Positions 55,171-64,000 of a DNA stretch of 64,000 nucleotides are shown piece by piece. The stretch is from contig JAUVXJ010000006.1 in the NCBI GenBank assembly GCA_030603665.1, positions 155,038 to 219,037 of the forward strand, in the 5' to 3' direction. The notes below the pieces were generated by a model. The model had not been told where the DNA came from, searched no databases, and saw only the letters and a list, made by a program, of their open reading frames with translations. The position numbers were made by a program, and so were the translations under genes. This stretch comes from Chloroflexota bacterium. Lineage in GTDB: Bacteria; Chloroflexota; Anaerolineae; UBA7937; B3-Chlor. How positions within the stretch are numbered: the first letter of the stretch is position 1; every line of letters starts with the position of its first letter.

Positions 55171-55671
55171 ATGGTTGAGGAACTGAGATGCCCGCAGTGC
55201 GGTAGCGCGAGCCGGGAGATCGGCGGCAGGGGCCAGGTCCTCTGCACCGGGTGCGGCGCCGTTTTCGTTGTCGGCCCCGAGGAGCCTGATTCCTCTGTAC
55301 GATGCCCGCGATGTGAACTCCGCAACGATCCGCAGGCGCGGTCATGCAAGAGTTGCGGTGAACCTCTGGCCAAGCACTGCCCACGGTGCGGAACCAGACT
55401 GGAACTCAGCATGCGTTACTGCGATCAGTGTGGCTCCAACCATGCTGTTCTGTCCTCGCCGGATGGACGCTGCCATTGGTGCGACGCCCAGAGCAGTGCC
55501 GACTCGGAACTGTGTGCAAGTTGTGGAGCCCGCCTGATCACACTCTGCCCGCGCTGCAGCGCCAAGACGAAATCTGGCCTCAACTACTGCGCCGCATGCG
55601 GGCTGGACTACGAGGAACTGATCCAGGACCAAGAGGACTTAGAATCCACGCAGCCAAACGAGCGAGGCTGA
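55171..55671 (+). CDS. Multi-zinc-ribbon protein, soluble
   Basis: A 166-residue protein made almost entirely of zinc-ribbon knuckles: LRCPQCGS...LCTGCGA, VRCPRCEL...SCKSCGE, HCPRCGT...YCDQCGS, RCHWCDA...LCASCGA, LCPRCSA...YCAACGL. There is no transmembrane segment, in contrast to the gene before it. The acidic tail is ELIQDQEDLESTQPNERG. Function is unknown. It is likely a paralogue of the previous protein, with repeats of the same double-ribbon unit. Confidence 0.78.
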   Translation: MVEELRCPQCGSASREIGGRGQVLCTGCGAVFVVGPEEPDSSVRCPRCELRNDPQARSCKSCGEPLAKHCPRCGTRLELSMRYCDQCGSNHAVLSSPDGRCHWCDAQSSADSELCASCGARLITLCPRCSAKTKSGLNYCAACGLDYEELIQDQEDLESTQPNERG

Positions 55672-55694
55672 GAGGCGATTCCAGTGACACACCT

Positions 55695-57293
55695 ATGAAA
55701 TGTCCATACTGCGGCGCGCAGGTTGGGACCGGCGATCCCTACTGTGGCGAATGTGGCAAGCGATGGCCCCCATCACCAGGAGTGCCCGGCGGCAGAAGAT
55801 GGCCTGTGGCCGTGGCCGTCCTCGCGTCGGTCGTTGCTGCTTGCATATGCGGTAGCGTCATCCTGGCAGTGCTGCTCCGGGGCAACCCGCCTGCCGTCTT
55901 GGACACCTCTCCGACCCCCACACGGACCCCTAGCCCATCTCCTAGCCCCACATCTGCGTCTCAGCCGACACCCGAGGCCCGCTGGCTCAGGTATGAAAGC
56001 CAGCGCTTGGGGGTCTCGGTGCAGTACCCGCAAGACTGGTTGATCGCGGAGGATGCCGATCTTGGCCAAGTGATGTTCGCGCCACAGCAGGAGAACCTCC
56101 AGCCGGTCGATTTCTTGCGCGGCACAAGCCTCGCCATTGTCGTCGACGCCTCAGCTGAACTAGCCGTGGAGACCTCATACGAGGCAGCACAGCACATGGC
56201 CACACTGATGTCCGACGCGTATCCCGATGCAGAACTGGGCGAGATACAGCCCTACCGCATCGGCGGCCAGGATGGCGCCCTCATGACATTCGAGGGGGAA
56301 TTCGCACCGCAAGGAACGCCACTAGAAGGCTGGGTCGCCGCCGTTCTAGCATACGATCACATCTACTCGTTCGCTGCCGCCGCCCCGGCCAGCGAGTGGC
56401 CAGTCCAACAATCGACTCTGGAGTCCATCCTCGCCAGCGTGCAGCTATCGCAACCACAACAGCCAGCTGCCCAGCCAAGCCCAACCTCCTTGGCCACCGC
56501 CACGCCCACCACACCAGTGCCTACGCCTCTGAGCCAGTTCCCGGAACCCGGCCCCGATCCGTACGAGCCAGATGACAGTATCGCCGATGCTGCGCCCATT
56601 GCCACCGATGGAAGTCTCCAGCTTCGCAATCTACATACGGAGGGCAACCACGACTACCTGTCCTTTGAGGCGGTCGAGGGGATGGCCTATACCATCGAGA
56701 CGCTCAACCTCGGTCCGGAAATAGACACCATCATCTACCTCTACGATGACCAGGATCAGGAAATCGCCCGCAACGACGACGGGAGCGAAGAACCGCTCGC
56801 CTCGCGTATTGTGTGGGTTGCGCCGAGCAGTGGGATCTACTACGTGAGACTCAGAGACCTGACAGACGATTCAGCAGGGCTCGATGCCAGCTACACCATC
56901 TCCATCGTCGAAAGCCCCTCTGCCGAAGGCGCGGACGTGTACGAGCCAGACGACGTTTTCGACCAGGCGACCCTCATCGACGTCGATGGCACTCGCCAGA
57001 CCCATACCTTTCACACCACGACGGACACGGACTACGTCGCGTTCGCGGCCGAGGAGGGTGTCGAATACGAGATAGCCACAGGCAGCTTGCAGTCCAACTG
57101 TGACACGGTGATACACCTCTACGATGGGGACGGCGTGGAGTTGGACTACAATGATGACGCGAGCGAGGAGAGCTTTGCGTCTCGGATAGTGTGGAAGGCT
57201 CCCTCAAGCGGCCACCACTACGTCATGGCCAAAGATTTCGCTGGACGCGCCGGTCCCGCGGTGAGCTACGAGATCTGGATCTTGACGCAGTAG
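55695..57293 (+). CDS. Zinc-ribbon membrane protein with two extracellular PPC-like domains
   Basis: A 532-residue protein. An N-terminal zinc ribbon (MKCPYCGAQVGTGDPYCGEC) is followed by a transmembrane helix (about 34-60), a Pro/Thr/Ser linker (PTPTRTPSPSPSPT), and a domain of about residues 95-255 with SQRLGVSVQYPQDWLIAEDA, like the PsbP/serine-rich lipoprotein type. Two PPC (bacterial pre-peptidase) beta domains follow a second linker, each with YEPDDS(I/V)..A, DYLSFEAVEG and LYDDQDQEIARNDDG. The ribbon is cytoplasmic and the rest is outside. ATG 55695 is the only fitting start, but its ribosome site is weak. The stop-to-start gap from the preceding gene is 23 bases. Confidence 0.8.
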   Translation: MKCPYCGAQVGTGDPYCGECGKRWPPSPGVPGGRRWPVAVAVLASVVAACICGSVILAVLLRGNPPAVLDTSPTPTRTPSPSPSPTSASQPTPEARWLRYESQRLGVSVQYPQDWLIAEDADLGQVMFAPQQENLQPVDFLRGTSLAIVVDASAELAVETSYEAAQHMATLMSDAYPDAELGEIQPYRIGGQDGALMTFEGEFAPQGTPLEGWVAAVLAYDHIYSFAAAAPASEWPVQQSTLESILASVQLSQPQQPAAQPSPTSLATATPTTPVPTPLSQFPEPGPDPYEPDDSIADAAPIATDGSLQLRNLHTEGNHDYLSFEAVEGMAYTIETLNLGPEIDTIIYLYDDQDQEIARNDDGSEEPLASRIVWVAPSSGIYYVRLRDLTDDSAGLDASYTISIVESPSAEGADVYEPDDVFDQATLIDVDGTRQTHTFHTTTDTDYVAFAAEEGVEYEIATGSLQSNCDTVIHLYDGDGVELDYNDDASEESFASRIVWKAPSSGHHYVMAKDFAGRAGPAVSYEIWILTQ

Positions 57294-57332
57294 GACAGGC
57301 GACGGCTCTAGCCCCTGTTTGACCCCACCAGT

Positions 57333-58769
57333 TCAGTACGCTCGGCTAAAATAGGCGCGTTCAACCGCCTTAGCACCGCAATGGATGCATACTCCCTCGC
57401 CACCTTCCTGGCCGAGGGGTATGTTTCGAGAGGTAGCCTTCGTCTCCTCCTGGATGCTCCCCTCGCATTCCGCGCCCCCGCACCACCAAGTGTAGGCCCA
57501 GCCGTCCTGTACTATCTCCTTGAACTCCCCGTAGTCCTTCGGCTCGTGGATGTGGGAGTCGCGGAAGGCGACCGCCTGATCATGCAGCGATCTCTGGATC
57601 TGGCTCAGTAGCTCGTTCACCTCCTCCAGGACTCCACTTCGGGACACGCTTGTCTTTCCACTCCTGCGCTCAGCATCGCGCCTCGCGCACGTGAGTTTCC
57701 CTTCAGCGACCTCACGGGGGCCCACCTCTATGCGCAGGGGCACCCCGCGCATCTCCCAATCGTTGAACTTCCAGCCCGGCGTATGCTCCTCACGCTCATC
57801 CAGATGCACCCGCAATCCAGCACCCTTCAGTACGCTTGCCAGCTCGGTGACACTCTCCAAAACGACGCGTTTCTCATCATCCCCCTTGGATATGGGGACT
57901 ATCACCACCTGGATGGGGGCAATGACGGGTGGGAGTCGCAGGCCCTGGTCATCGCCGTGGACCATGACGATCGCCCCCACCATACGCGTGCTGACGCCCC
58001 AGCTCGTGCCCCAGCAGTACTGCGTCTCGTTGTTCTGATCCAGGTACGTCACGTCGAACGCCTTAGCGAAGTTCTGCCCCAGGTTGTGAGACGTGCCGGC
58101 CTGCAACGCCCGCCGGTCCCCCATCATCGCTTCGATGGAGTAGCTGGTCACAGCCCCAGGGAACTTCTCCGACTCCGACTTCCGCCCGACAGCTACCGGG
58201 ATGGCGGCATCACTCGCGGCAAAATCGGCGTACAGATCCAGGATGCGCAGCGTTTCCTCCTCAGCCTCCTCGAACGTGGCGTGTACGGTGTGACCCTCCT
58301 GCCACAGGAACTCCATCGTCCTCAGGAAGAGCCTCGTCCTGAGCTCCCACCGGACCACGTTGGCCCACTGATTGATGAGTATGGGAAGGTCCCTGTACGA
58401 TTGGACCCACTGGGCGTACATGTGGCCGATGATGGTCTCCGATGTCGGCCGCACAACCAGGGGCTCCTCCAGTTCCTTGCCGCCCCCATGCGTGACCACG
58501 GCCAGTTGCGGCGAGAACCCTTCGACGTGTTCCGATTCCTTCTCCAAGAAGCTCATCGGAATGAACAACGGAAAGTAGGCGTTCACGTGCCCGGTAGCCT
58601 TGAAGCGGCGATCCAGACCATTCTTCACCGCTTCCCATAGCTCGTAGCCGTAAGGTTTGATGACCATGCATCCCCGAACAGGCGAGTAGTCGGCCAGGTC
58701 CGCCTTCTGTACTATCTCGTTGTACCAGGCAGAGAAGTCTTCACCCCGTGATGTCAGTCCCTGCGCCAT
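57333..58769 (-). CDS. proS: Prolyl-tRNA synthetase, archaeal/eukaryotic-type
   Basis: A 478-residue class II synthetase without the bacterial editing insertion. It has VIKPYGYELWEAVKNGLDRR, LVVRPTSETIIGHMYAQWVQ, LRTRLFLRTMEFLWQEGHTV, the core ...CWGTSWGVSTRMVGAIVMVH and the anticodon/zinc-type C-terminal domain ending in ...GAKAVERAYFSRAY. ATG 58769 has AGGAGG six bases upstream; an earlier start at 58787 is unlikely. A T-box leader controls it. Confidence 0.95.
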   Translation of the reverse strand: MAQGLTSRGEDFSAWYNEIVQKADLADYSPVRGCMVIKPYGYELWEAVKNGLDRRFKATGHVNAYFPLFIPMSFLEKESEHVEGFSPQLAVVTHGGGKELEEPLVVRPTSETIIGHMYAQWVQSYRDLPILINQWANVVRWELRTRLFLRTMEFLWQEGHTVHATFEEAEEETLRILDLYADFAASDAAIPVAVGRKSESEKFPGAVTSYSIEAMMGDRRALQAGTSHNLGQNFAKAFDVTYLDQNNETQYCWGTSWGVSTRMVGAIVMVHGDDQGLRLPPVIAPIQVVIVPISKGDDEKRVVLESVTELASVLKGAGLRVHLDEREEHTPGWKFNDWEMRGVPLRIEVGPREVAEGKLTCARRDAERRSGKTSVSRSGVLEEVNELLSQIQRSLHDQAVAFRDSHIHEPKDYGEFKEIVQDGWAYTWWCGGAECEGSIQEETKATSRNIPLGQEGGEGVCIHCGAKAVERAYFSRAY

Positions 58770-58820
58770 CTTTGCCTCCTTTTTCAATCCAGGATTTCAC
58801 GGTGACGCGCACCGTGAAGC

Positions 58821-58857
58821 ACAAGAAAGAGGTCTCGCCCCATAGGGACGAGACCTC
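58821..58857 (-). terminator. T-box-controlled intrinsic terminator
   Basis: GAGGTCTCG/CGAGACCTC stem followed on the minus strand by CTTTCTTG. It sits immediately after the T-box sequence, whose antiterminator form would disrupt the 5' arm. Confidence 0.85.
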
Positions 58858-59190
58858 TAGCGATCCCGCGGTACCACCCTACTTAGGCCGTTCTGCTTCT
58901 GCTAAGAAAACGCTCGCACCTACCCTGCCAGCTAGCAGAACCGGCCTCTCTCGTCGCGAGGACAGCCCCATACGATCATAGCGCCGCCCTGGCCTCATAA
59001 CGGTGGCCAACCGGCGTAGCTTTCCGGACCCAACTCCGACAACTGTCCGACGAGTCCGTTCCGCTCGCAACTCCCGGGACCGGTTCAGTCTGGCGCGATA
59101 CTAGTTCTCAGCACTCACTAGCTCTCTGTGATCTACTGTCCAGACCTACTATCTCCCGATCAACGCTGTTCAGCGTATTCAGCCTCTAAA
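58826..59190 (-). ncRNA. T-box riboswitch upstream of proS
   Basis: The minus strand contains the T-box core AGGGTGGTACCGCG (58867-58880) just before a terminator hairpin, in a leader of about 360 bases from the promoter at 59199-59227. The upstream part holds long paired segments consistent with stem I and a GCTGAGA/AGAGAGCTAG region. Uncharged tRNA(Pro) would stabilise the antiterminator and allow proS transcription. I did not fix the specifier codon. Confidence 0.88.
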
Positions 59191-59198
59191 CACAGGCT

Positions 59199-59227
59199 AT
59201 CTTAGCGCGATTCTGAGCCTTTGTCAA
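59199..59227 (-). promoter_or_regulatory. Promoter of the proS T-box leader
   Basis: The minus strand reads TTGACA, 17 bases, TAAGAT. Confidence 0.75.
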
Positions 59228-59385
59228 ATGGCCCCTCTTCGACACCCGGTCCGACGTCTTGTCCGGACCCAATCTGGTCATGAAAGTTGGGGCCGGACCT
59301 CAGAAGGCCGCAGACCGCTCCACTGTCGGGGGTGCGGCAGCAGAAGGCGACGCCTGAGCCCGCGCCGAGAAGCCAAACACCACTC

Positions 59386-59568
59386 CTATCCCTGCAACAT
59401 CCTCTGCCAGAAGAGCCAGCTCAGATACACAAAGAGGAGGAGACCCGCGCCGACGAGCATGAGATGTATCAGACAGCCACCCACCTTCCTGATCAGCGCG
59501 ATCACCCAGACCACGACCAGGAGGACAATGATGCCTCCAACGGCGAGAAAGAGTAGTGGCTCCAGCAT
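59386..59568 (-). CDS. Small membrane protein, lmo0937/DUF5670-like
   Basis: A 60-residue protein with two hydrophobic helices (about 5-26 and 33-54) around IRKVGGCLIHLMLVGAG, like the short stress-associated lmo0937 proteins. It has a GGGGGG purine tract five bases before the ATG. Function is unknown. Confidence 0.55.
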   Translation of the reverse strand: MLEPLLFLAVGGIIVLLVVVWVIALIRKVGGCLIHLMLVGAGLLLFVYLSWLFWQRMLQG

Positions 59569-59624
59569 GCGTACCCCCCGAAGCTAAGGGCAGCGCCATT
59601 TGCTGCTCGATCAGAGAACTCGTC

Positions 59625-59987
59625 CTAGTCGCTTGCCACCACGAAAGCGGTGGCGTATCTTTTGGAATGCGAGAGGCTGATGGCGAACTCCTCCAGTCCA
59701 AGCTTCTCTGCACGCGCCCGCGCACGACCGTGAAGCCGCACCAGCGGCTTGCCGCGAGCGTCAGACAGCACCTCCATCTCCCGCCAGCTGATCCCTCGCA
59801 GACCCGTGCCCAGGGCCTTGGAAATGGCCTCCTTTGCCGCAAACCGAGCAGCCAATTCTGGCACGTGATTCCTGCAATACGCCACCTCCGCAGGAGTATA
59901 TACGTGCGACAAGAAACGATCGCCCCAGCGCTCCAACGCTCGGGCGATGCGTCCTGTCTCGATGAGGTCCACGCCGACGCTCAGCAT
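59625..59987 (-). CDS. acpS: Holo-[acyl-carrier-protein] synthase
   Basis: A 120-residue AcpS: VGVDLIETGRIARALERWGD (Asp ligand near 8), FAAKEAISKALGTGLRGISW (Glu ligand and Lys) and FAISLSHSKRYATAFVV. It transfers the 4'-phosphopantetheine arm from CoA to acyl carrier protein. The ATG directly follows GAGGG, which is closer than usual. Confidence 0.93.
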   Translation of the reverse strand: MLSVGVDLIETGRIARALERWGDRFLSHVYTPAEVAYCRNHVPELAARFAAKEAISKALGTGLRGISWREMEVLSDARGKPLVRLHGRARARAEKLGLEEFAISLSHSKRYATAFVVASD

Positions 59988-60010
59988 CCCTCTACAGCCT
60001 CCTCCCCCAG

Positions 60011-61396
60011 CTAGGGCGCCTCGTCTCCGGCAATCTCAGACTCCTCAAGCTGCCCGGCATTGAGGACTTCGGCAGATTGACCCGGCCCAGAAGTGTCGTA
60101 CCCGCGACCGATCCCGCGATAGACGAACCCCAGATCCTGCATCAGCTTCGGTTCATAAATGTTGCGGCCGTCGATCAGAACAGCCTGAGCCATGGACTCC
60201 CTGATGCGAGCCATGTCCAGATGCTTGAACTCATTCCAGTCAGTGACGATGACCAGTGCATCGCTCCCCTCTGCCGCCTCGTAGGCATCCTCGCAGTAGG
60301 TGACGCCGGTCAGGATCTCCCCTGCCCGCTCCATAGCGACGGGGTCGAAGGTCTTGATAGATGCACCCTCATTCTTGAGCAGGTGGATGATCTCAACCGC
60401 AGGAGCCTCCCGCATGTCATCCGTATTGGGTTTGAAAGCCAACCCCAGGACCGCCACCGTCTTGGTATGCAGAGTGCCCAGCAGCTCTCGCAAGGACTGG
60501 ACCACCCGTCTTCTCTGGTCGCGGTTGATCTCTATCACGGCGCGCAACAGTTGGGGGTTGCGCCCGTGGATGGCCGCCATATGGGCCAGCGCCTTGACAT
60601 CTTTCGGAAAACAGGATCCGCCCCAGCCCACCCCGGCGTCAAGGTAGGCATGGCCAATTCGCTTGTCGTAGCCCATGCCTACAGTCACTTCCTTGATATC
60701 GGCTCCCAGCTGCTCACAAATGGAGGCTATCTCATTAATGAAGGAGATGCGGTTGGCCAGATAGGCATTGGAGGCGTACTTTATCATCTCGGCCGTGCGC
60801 AAGTCGGTGACGATGATTGGAGCACGTAGCGAGAGATACAGCTGGGCCACCTTCTCCGCCGCCTGTCGATCGGTTGAACCAAGCACAATGCGGTCAGGAT
60901 GCAGGAAATCGTTGATCGCGGATCCCTCACGCAGGAACTCAGGGTTAGAGACTACAGAGAATACAAGATCGGGCTTGATATGCTCCTGCACAATCTCAGC
61001 CACCCAGTCCCCGGTACCTATGGGCACGGTGCTCTTGTTCACGATGATGACGGAACCCGACATCCGCTCGGCGATCGTTTGCGCGGCTATTCGAACGTAC
61101 TTCAGGTCAGCCTCCCCTTCACTGCCGGACGGCGTGTCCACAGCAATAAAGGCGAACTCGGCATTCTTCAGTCCCTGATCATAGGAGGTGGTGAACGAGA
61201 GCCGTTCCATCTTGGCGTTCCGCTCCACCAACTCCTGGAGGCCGGGCTCGTAAATGGGCAGCTTGCCCCGCTTAAGGCCAGCGATCTTGGCCTCGTCGAT
61301 GTCAACGCAGACCACATCGTTGCCCAGATCGGCAAAGCAGGCCCCTGTCGTCAGGCCGACGTAGCCACCTCCCCCAATCACACAGATCTTGCCCAT
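60011..61396 (-). CDS. UDP-glucose/GDP-mannose 6-dehydrogenase family protein
   Basis: A 461-residue nucleotide-sugar dehydrogenase. NAD loop [20 protein letters not shown] (8-27), [39 protein letters not shown], catalytic cysteine in [12 protein letters not shown], and the C-terminal [16 protein letters not shown]. It oxidises UDP-glucose to UDP-glucuronate for surface polysaccharides. The pattern matches Ugd/TuaD more than the GDP-mannose enzyme. AGAGGTG precedes the ATG. Downstream minus-strand neighbours are acpS and a small membrane protein; upstream is the FAD oxidoreductase. Confidence 0.92.
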   Translation of the reverse strand: MGKICVIGGGGYVGLTTGACFADLGNDVVCVDIDEAKIAGLKRGKLPIYEPGLQELVERNAKMERLSFTTSYDQGLKNAEFAFIAVDTPSGSEGEADLKYVRIAAQTIAERMSGSVIIVNKSTVPIGTGDWVAEIVQEHIKPDLVFSVVSNPEFLREGSAINDFLHPDRIVLGSTDRQAAEKVAQLYLSLRAPIIVTDLRTAEMIKYASNAYLANRISFINEIASICEQLGADIKEVTVGMGYDKRIGHAYLDAGVGWGGSCFPKDVKALAHMAAIHGRNPQLLRAVIEINRDQRRRVVQSLRELLGTLHTKTVAVLGLAFKPNTDDMREAPAVEIIHLLKNEGASIKTFDPVAMERAGEILTGVTYCEDAYEAAEGSDALVIVTDWNEFKHLDMARIRESMAQAVLIDGRNIYEPKLMQDLGFVYRGIGRGYDTSGPGQSAEVLNAGQLEESEIAGDEAP

Positions 61397-61481
61397 CTAC
61401 ACACCTCTCATCAAGTAGTCAGAAAGCCTGCACAGTGGTAGCTATCCCGCGTCTCCGCACCCCTTCCCGATCTGCCCGGCC

Positions 61482-62774
61482 TCATCGGGCCGCCAACTCA
61501 CTCACAACCCTTCCCAGCCTGACGCTGTAATTCATCCCTCGATCTTGAGGGTATATCTGCGTCGTGTTGGCCAGGTACAACCCCTCCACCGGCGTCTCAT
61601 ACGAGGGGATGCGCCTCGAGTAGCCACGGGTGATGATCGGTTGGGCAGCGTCTTCGCGATATAGCCACATCTCCTCGACCCAGTCCTCTTCGAATTCCGG
61701 GTTGATTTTCCTCAAGGAGGGAAGGTAACGCAAGAACAACTCCTCCGACGAGGCTGAATAGAGAGGATCGGACCTGGACACGTAGTTGCTCAAGTACAGG
61801 ATGTGCTTCCCGTTGTACTTTTCCGATGGGATCAGGTTGGTATGCTCGATCGCCCCTACAAACGGGAAGCTCGGATCGCTGATATTCAGCCAGTAGATGC
61901 GAGACAAGGACCGCTTCATCTTCAGTACCAGGCACATCGCGGTCTGATACGATACCTCCCGGAGTTGCGCGGCGTAATCGTCTGGCACATCAGGCGCAAT
62001 CTCCAGGAAAACGAAGGAGGGCACAGTGGCGACGACCCTGTCGACGGGCCATACATCTCCTGCTGTGACACTCTTCACCTTTTGATCTTCTATGGTCAAC
62101 CGCTCTGCGGGCGTGCCAGTGAGTATCTTCCCTCCGTGCGCAGCAATCCCGTTTGCCAGGGCGTCTATGAAGGGTTGAAAGCTGCCCTCCATGTACCCCA
62201 GCAACTCTCGGGTCATGCCCTTGCTCCGAGACCCGACCCTGTCCTTGAACTTGCTCCACAACCAGGCTATGGTCACCTGATCGGAGTACTCGCCAAACTT
62301 GGCCCGCAGCAGGGGCGCGAAGATGACCTCTTCCGCCTGCTGGCCGGCGTATTTGCGTATCCACTCCTGGGCTGTGACATTCTCCAACTCTCGCCAGTCG
62401 CCGAATCTCTGGAGGTAAACAGTCACCAGCCCAGCCCTGATCCGCTGCAAGAGACCAAGCGGCTTGAAACGAAGCAGGTCCATGGGGGTCACGAAGTCGT
62501 ATATCTGCCCTCGATGGAAGAAGCCCACCTTGGACTCTAGCCATTGCATCCTGTCCGCCAGGCCCAGTTCCTCAATGAGCTTCGCCATGTCCGCGTCGCC
62601 CGTGAAGATGTGATGGTAGTACCTCTCGAGACGCGTCCCTTCGACCTCAAAGGTACTGGCCTGCCCCCCGAGATACGGAGCCCTCTCGAACACGAGGACC
62701 TCATGTCCCTTCTTCGCAAGCTCGTAGGCCGCCGTCAATCCCGCAAGACCGCCACCCAACACACCTACTTTCAC
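61482..62774 (-). CDS. FAD-dependent amine-oxidase-type oxidoreductase
   Basis: A 430-residue flavoprotein of the protoporphyrinogen-oxidase/phytoene-desaturase superfamily. The FAD loop is VGVLGGGLAGLTAAYELAKK (3-22), with FERAPYLGGQASTFEVEGTR and YYHHIFTGDADM. Its C-terminal FAD site reads ITRGYSRRIPSYETPVEGLY and NYSVRLGRVVSELAA. The closest relatives in polysaccharide or glycolipid loci act on sugar or isoprenoid substrates, but the substrate here is not known. It overlaps the next gene upstream by four bases. Confidence 0.82.
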   Translation of the reverse strand: MKVGVLGGGLAGLTAAYELAKKGHEVLVFERAPYLGGQASTFEVEGTRLERYYHHIFTGDADMAKLIEELGLADRMQWLESKVGFFHRGQIYDFVTPMDLLRFKPLGLLQRIRAGLVTVYLQRFGDWRELENVTAQEWIRKYAGQQAEEVIFAPLLRAKFGEYSDQVTIAWLWSKFKDRVGSRSKGMTRELLGYMEGSFQPFIDALANGIAAHGGKILTGTPAERLTIEDQKVKSVTAGDVWPVDRVVATVPSFVFLEIAPDVPDDYAAQLREVSYQTAMCLVLKMKRSLSRIYWLNISDPSFPFVGAIEHTNLIPSEKYNGKHILYLSNYVSRSDPLYSASSEELFLRYLPSLRKINPEFEEDWVEEMWLYREDAAQPIITRGYSRRIPSYETPVEGLYLANTTQIYPQDRGMNYSVRLGRVVSELAAR

Positions 62775-63805
62775 GTTCCCACATCCTCGCCCAAAGCCAC
62801 GCCCAGCGGGGCTGAATCACCCTCCGAGAGCCGGAGCTCCTCCATCTCACGCCAACTGATGCTCTCCCTCCACGCGAAAAACGCGCCGAGGGCGGTGATG
62901 GGAAGCCACAGAGCTGCATGGAGCGCCAGCATAAAGCTGGTGGCGGTGTGCCTCGGCACTCCGAACAACAGCAGGCTCTGTATGCCCGCCACCTCGAAGG
63001 TGCCCAGGTAGCCAGGGGTGGAAGGAATGGAGGTAGCCAGGTTGACGATGGCGCACGTGAACACCAGCACGTAGAACGGCTGGTCGAAACCGAACCCCTG
63101 CATCACGAACCAGTACTTCCATGCCTCTACCAGCCAAAGAACGATGGAGATGCCCATGATGAAGAGCATATCGCGCCCGCTTCGGAGCACCTGCAACCCG
63201 TCCATGAACCTCGCCAACAGACCGCTCACCTGATCTCGGAACCGCGCCGGCACCAAGTGGTCGACGATCCACCCGTAGATCGTCTCGGTTCGCGTTGGAG
63301 AAGAGGCCACGAGGAGGAAAGCCAGCAATGCGCCGAAGAAGAAGAGGCTCATGAACTGCAGCAATTGGCCCAAGAACTCGTTGCTCGGCACAAGGGGAAG
63401 GATGGCAAAGACGAAGACCAGCATCGTTATGCCATCGAAGATCCGCTCCACCAAGATGGTGGCCAGGCTTGCACTGGCGCTGACATTCTCCTTCTTCTTC
63501 AGAACGTACGCGCGGAGCACCTCCCCCGCTCTGAAAGGGAAGATGTTGTTGCCCATGTATCCTATGGCCACCACGGGGAAGAGGGTCCGCACCGTAAGTG
63601 CCTTCACGGGCCGCAAGAGGTACTTCCATCGATACGTGCGCAGCCAGACAGCACCGAAGTAGACGATAATGCCGGGTATCAACCAGAGGTAGTTCGCCTC
63701 GCGAAGACCCTGCCACACCTCCGACAGTCTCTGTCCCCTGAGGGCGTACATGAGGAAGAGGACGCTGATGGCGACCCCTAGCCAGAACCTCCATCTTCTC
63801 CACAT
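62771..63805 (-). CDS. Flippase-like (UPF0104/LPG synthase transmembrane) protein
   Basis: A 344-residue integral membrane protein of the AglD/UPF0104 family, with about eight hydrophobic helices and the family segments WLRTYRWKYLLRPV, VVAIGYMGNNIFPFRAGEVL then RAYVLKKKENVSASASLATI, LVERIFDG, and SIPSTPGYLGTFEVAGIQSL. It is probably involved in lipid-linked sugar transfer or translocation. Translational coupling (ATGA) to the FAD oxidoreductase and proximity to UDP-glucose dehydrogenase suggest a glycolipid pathway. Confidence 0.85.
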   Translation of the reverse strand: MWRRWRFWLGVAISVLFLMYALRGQRLSEVWQGLREANYLWLIPGIIVYFGAVWLRTYRWKYLLRPVKALTVRTLFPVVAIGYMGNNIFPFRAGEVLRAYVLKKKENVSASASLATILVERIFDGITMLVFVFAILPLVPSNEFLGQLLQFMSLFFFGALLAFLLVASSPTRTETIYGWIVDHLVPARFRDQVSGLLARFMDGLQVLRSGRDMLFIMGISIVLWLVEAWKYWFVMQGFGFDQPFYVLVFTCAIVNLATSIPSTPGYLGTFEVAGIQSLLLFGVPRHTATSFMLALHAALWLPITALGAFFAWRESISWREMEELRLSEGDSAPLGVALGEDVGT

Positions 63806-63869
63806 GACCTCTTATCTTACTATAGGCAGGGTCAAAAGGCCAGCACTCCTCGCATTCTCCCGTGTCCAG

Positions 63870-63922
63870 TCAAATGAGAATGTTACCGAAGGGAGCTGCT
63901 CTTTCAAATGATAATGTTACCG
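63870..63922. repeat. Direct repeat TCAAATGAKAATGTTACCG, possible insertion-sequence end
   Basis: Two 19-base copies (63870-63888 and 63904-63922) differ at one base. Such spaced repeats occur at the ends of IS21-type elements as transposase-binding sites. No transposase is in the window, which ends 78 bases later, so this may be the left edge of an element that continues beyond it. Confidence 0.4.
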
Positions 63923-64000
63923 GGATGCCCTCTCCTTTCTGGCTCGTGGTAGGTGTAGATAGGGTCTCGTAGACGTCCTCCGTCTCCCCTGGGACGGCAG

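Overview
This is a GC-rich bacterial window that most resembles Chloroflexota (Anaerolineae-like). That assignment is an inference. It rests on the mix of a UPF0182 membrane protein, a DUF6391 protein, multi-zinc-ribbon/PPC-domain proteins, an archaeal/eukaryotic-type ProRS behind a T-box, and dispersed intergenic hairpin repeats. No rRNA gene is present to settle it.

Layout. 1-3552: end of a surface-polysaccharide locus (GT2 glycosyltransferase, GNAT, DegT aminotransferase, initiating sugar transferase). 3630-12094: accessory block with a CBS-HEPN-type protein, an ArsR/SmtB sensor with two matching operators and its P1B metal ATPase, an arginine:glycine amidinotransferase paired with a saccharopine-dehydrogenase-like enzyme, DUF433, and an intact Nif3-like gene with two decayed nif3 pieces nearby. 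12283-19934 (minus strand): a probable defence operon of DUF6361, PLD nuclease and large SF2 helicase with 4-bp stop/start overlaps, preceded by an Mrr endonuclease and a frameshifted copy of the end of the neighbouring yhaM-like gene. 20207-27863 (minus): addB-addA-yhaM. 28000-28570: repeat-rich gap. 28572-33924: membrane-fused epimerase, ftcD, YdcF-like, CPBP protease and a gene remnant.

34030-43456: a PaaX-type regulator followed by an apparently complete ATP-dependent (class I, bzd-type) benzoyl-CoA reductase module: bzdN, O, P, Q, ferredoxin (bzdM) and NAD(P)H:acceptor oxidoreductase (bzdV). A GNAT enzyme and a small Cys-rich protein follow. NAD(P)H electrons would pass BzdV -> ferredoxin -> the ATP-hydrolysing activators P/Q -> the N/O catalytic pair. 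No ligase or downstream ring-cleavage genes lie in the window.

43457-44379: a second repeat-rich gap. 44380-48708: UPF0182, DUF6391, holA. 48733-53981 (minus): gatA, gatC, and the rpmH-rnpA-yidD-[PQQ lipoprotein]-yidC-khpB cluster. 54225-54297: tRNA-Glu(CTC). 54538-57293: three successive zinc-ribbon genes. 57333-59227: proS with its T-box leader. 59386-63805 (minus): small membrane protein, acpS, UDP-glucose dehydrogenase, FAD oxidoreductase and a flippase-like protein. The right edge carries a direct repeat that may be the end of an insertion element.

Most interesting points: (i) the DUF6361-PLD-helicase-Mrr operon, (ii) the CBS-HEPN protein, (iii) accessory modules bracketed by decayed copies of the 3' ends of nif3 and yhaM, (iv) the PaaX-associated bzd cluster, in which three proteins end in the same acidic D-L-F tail.
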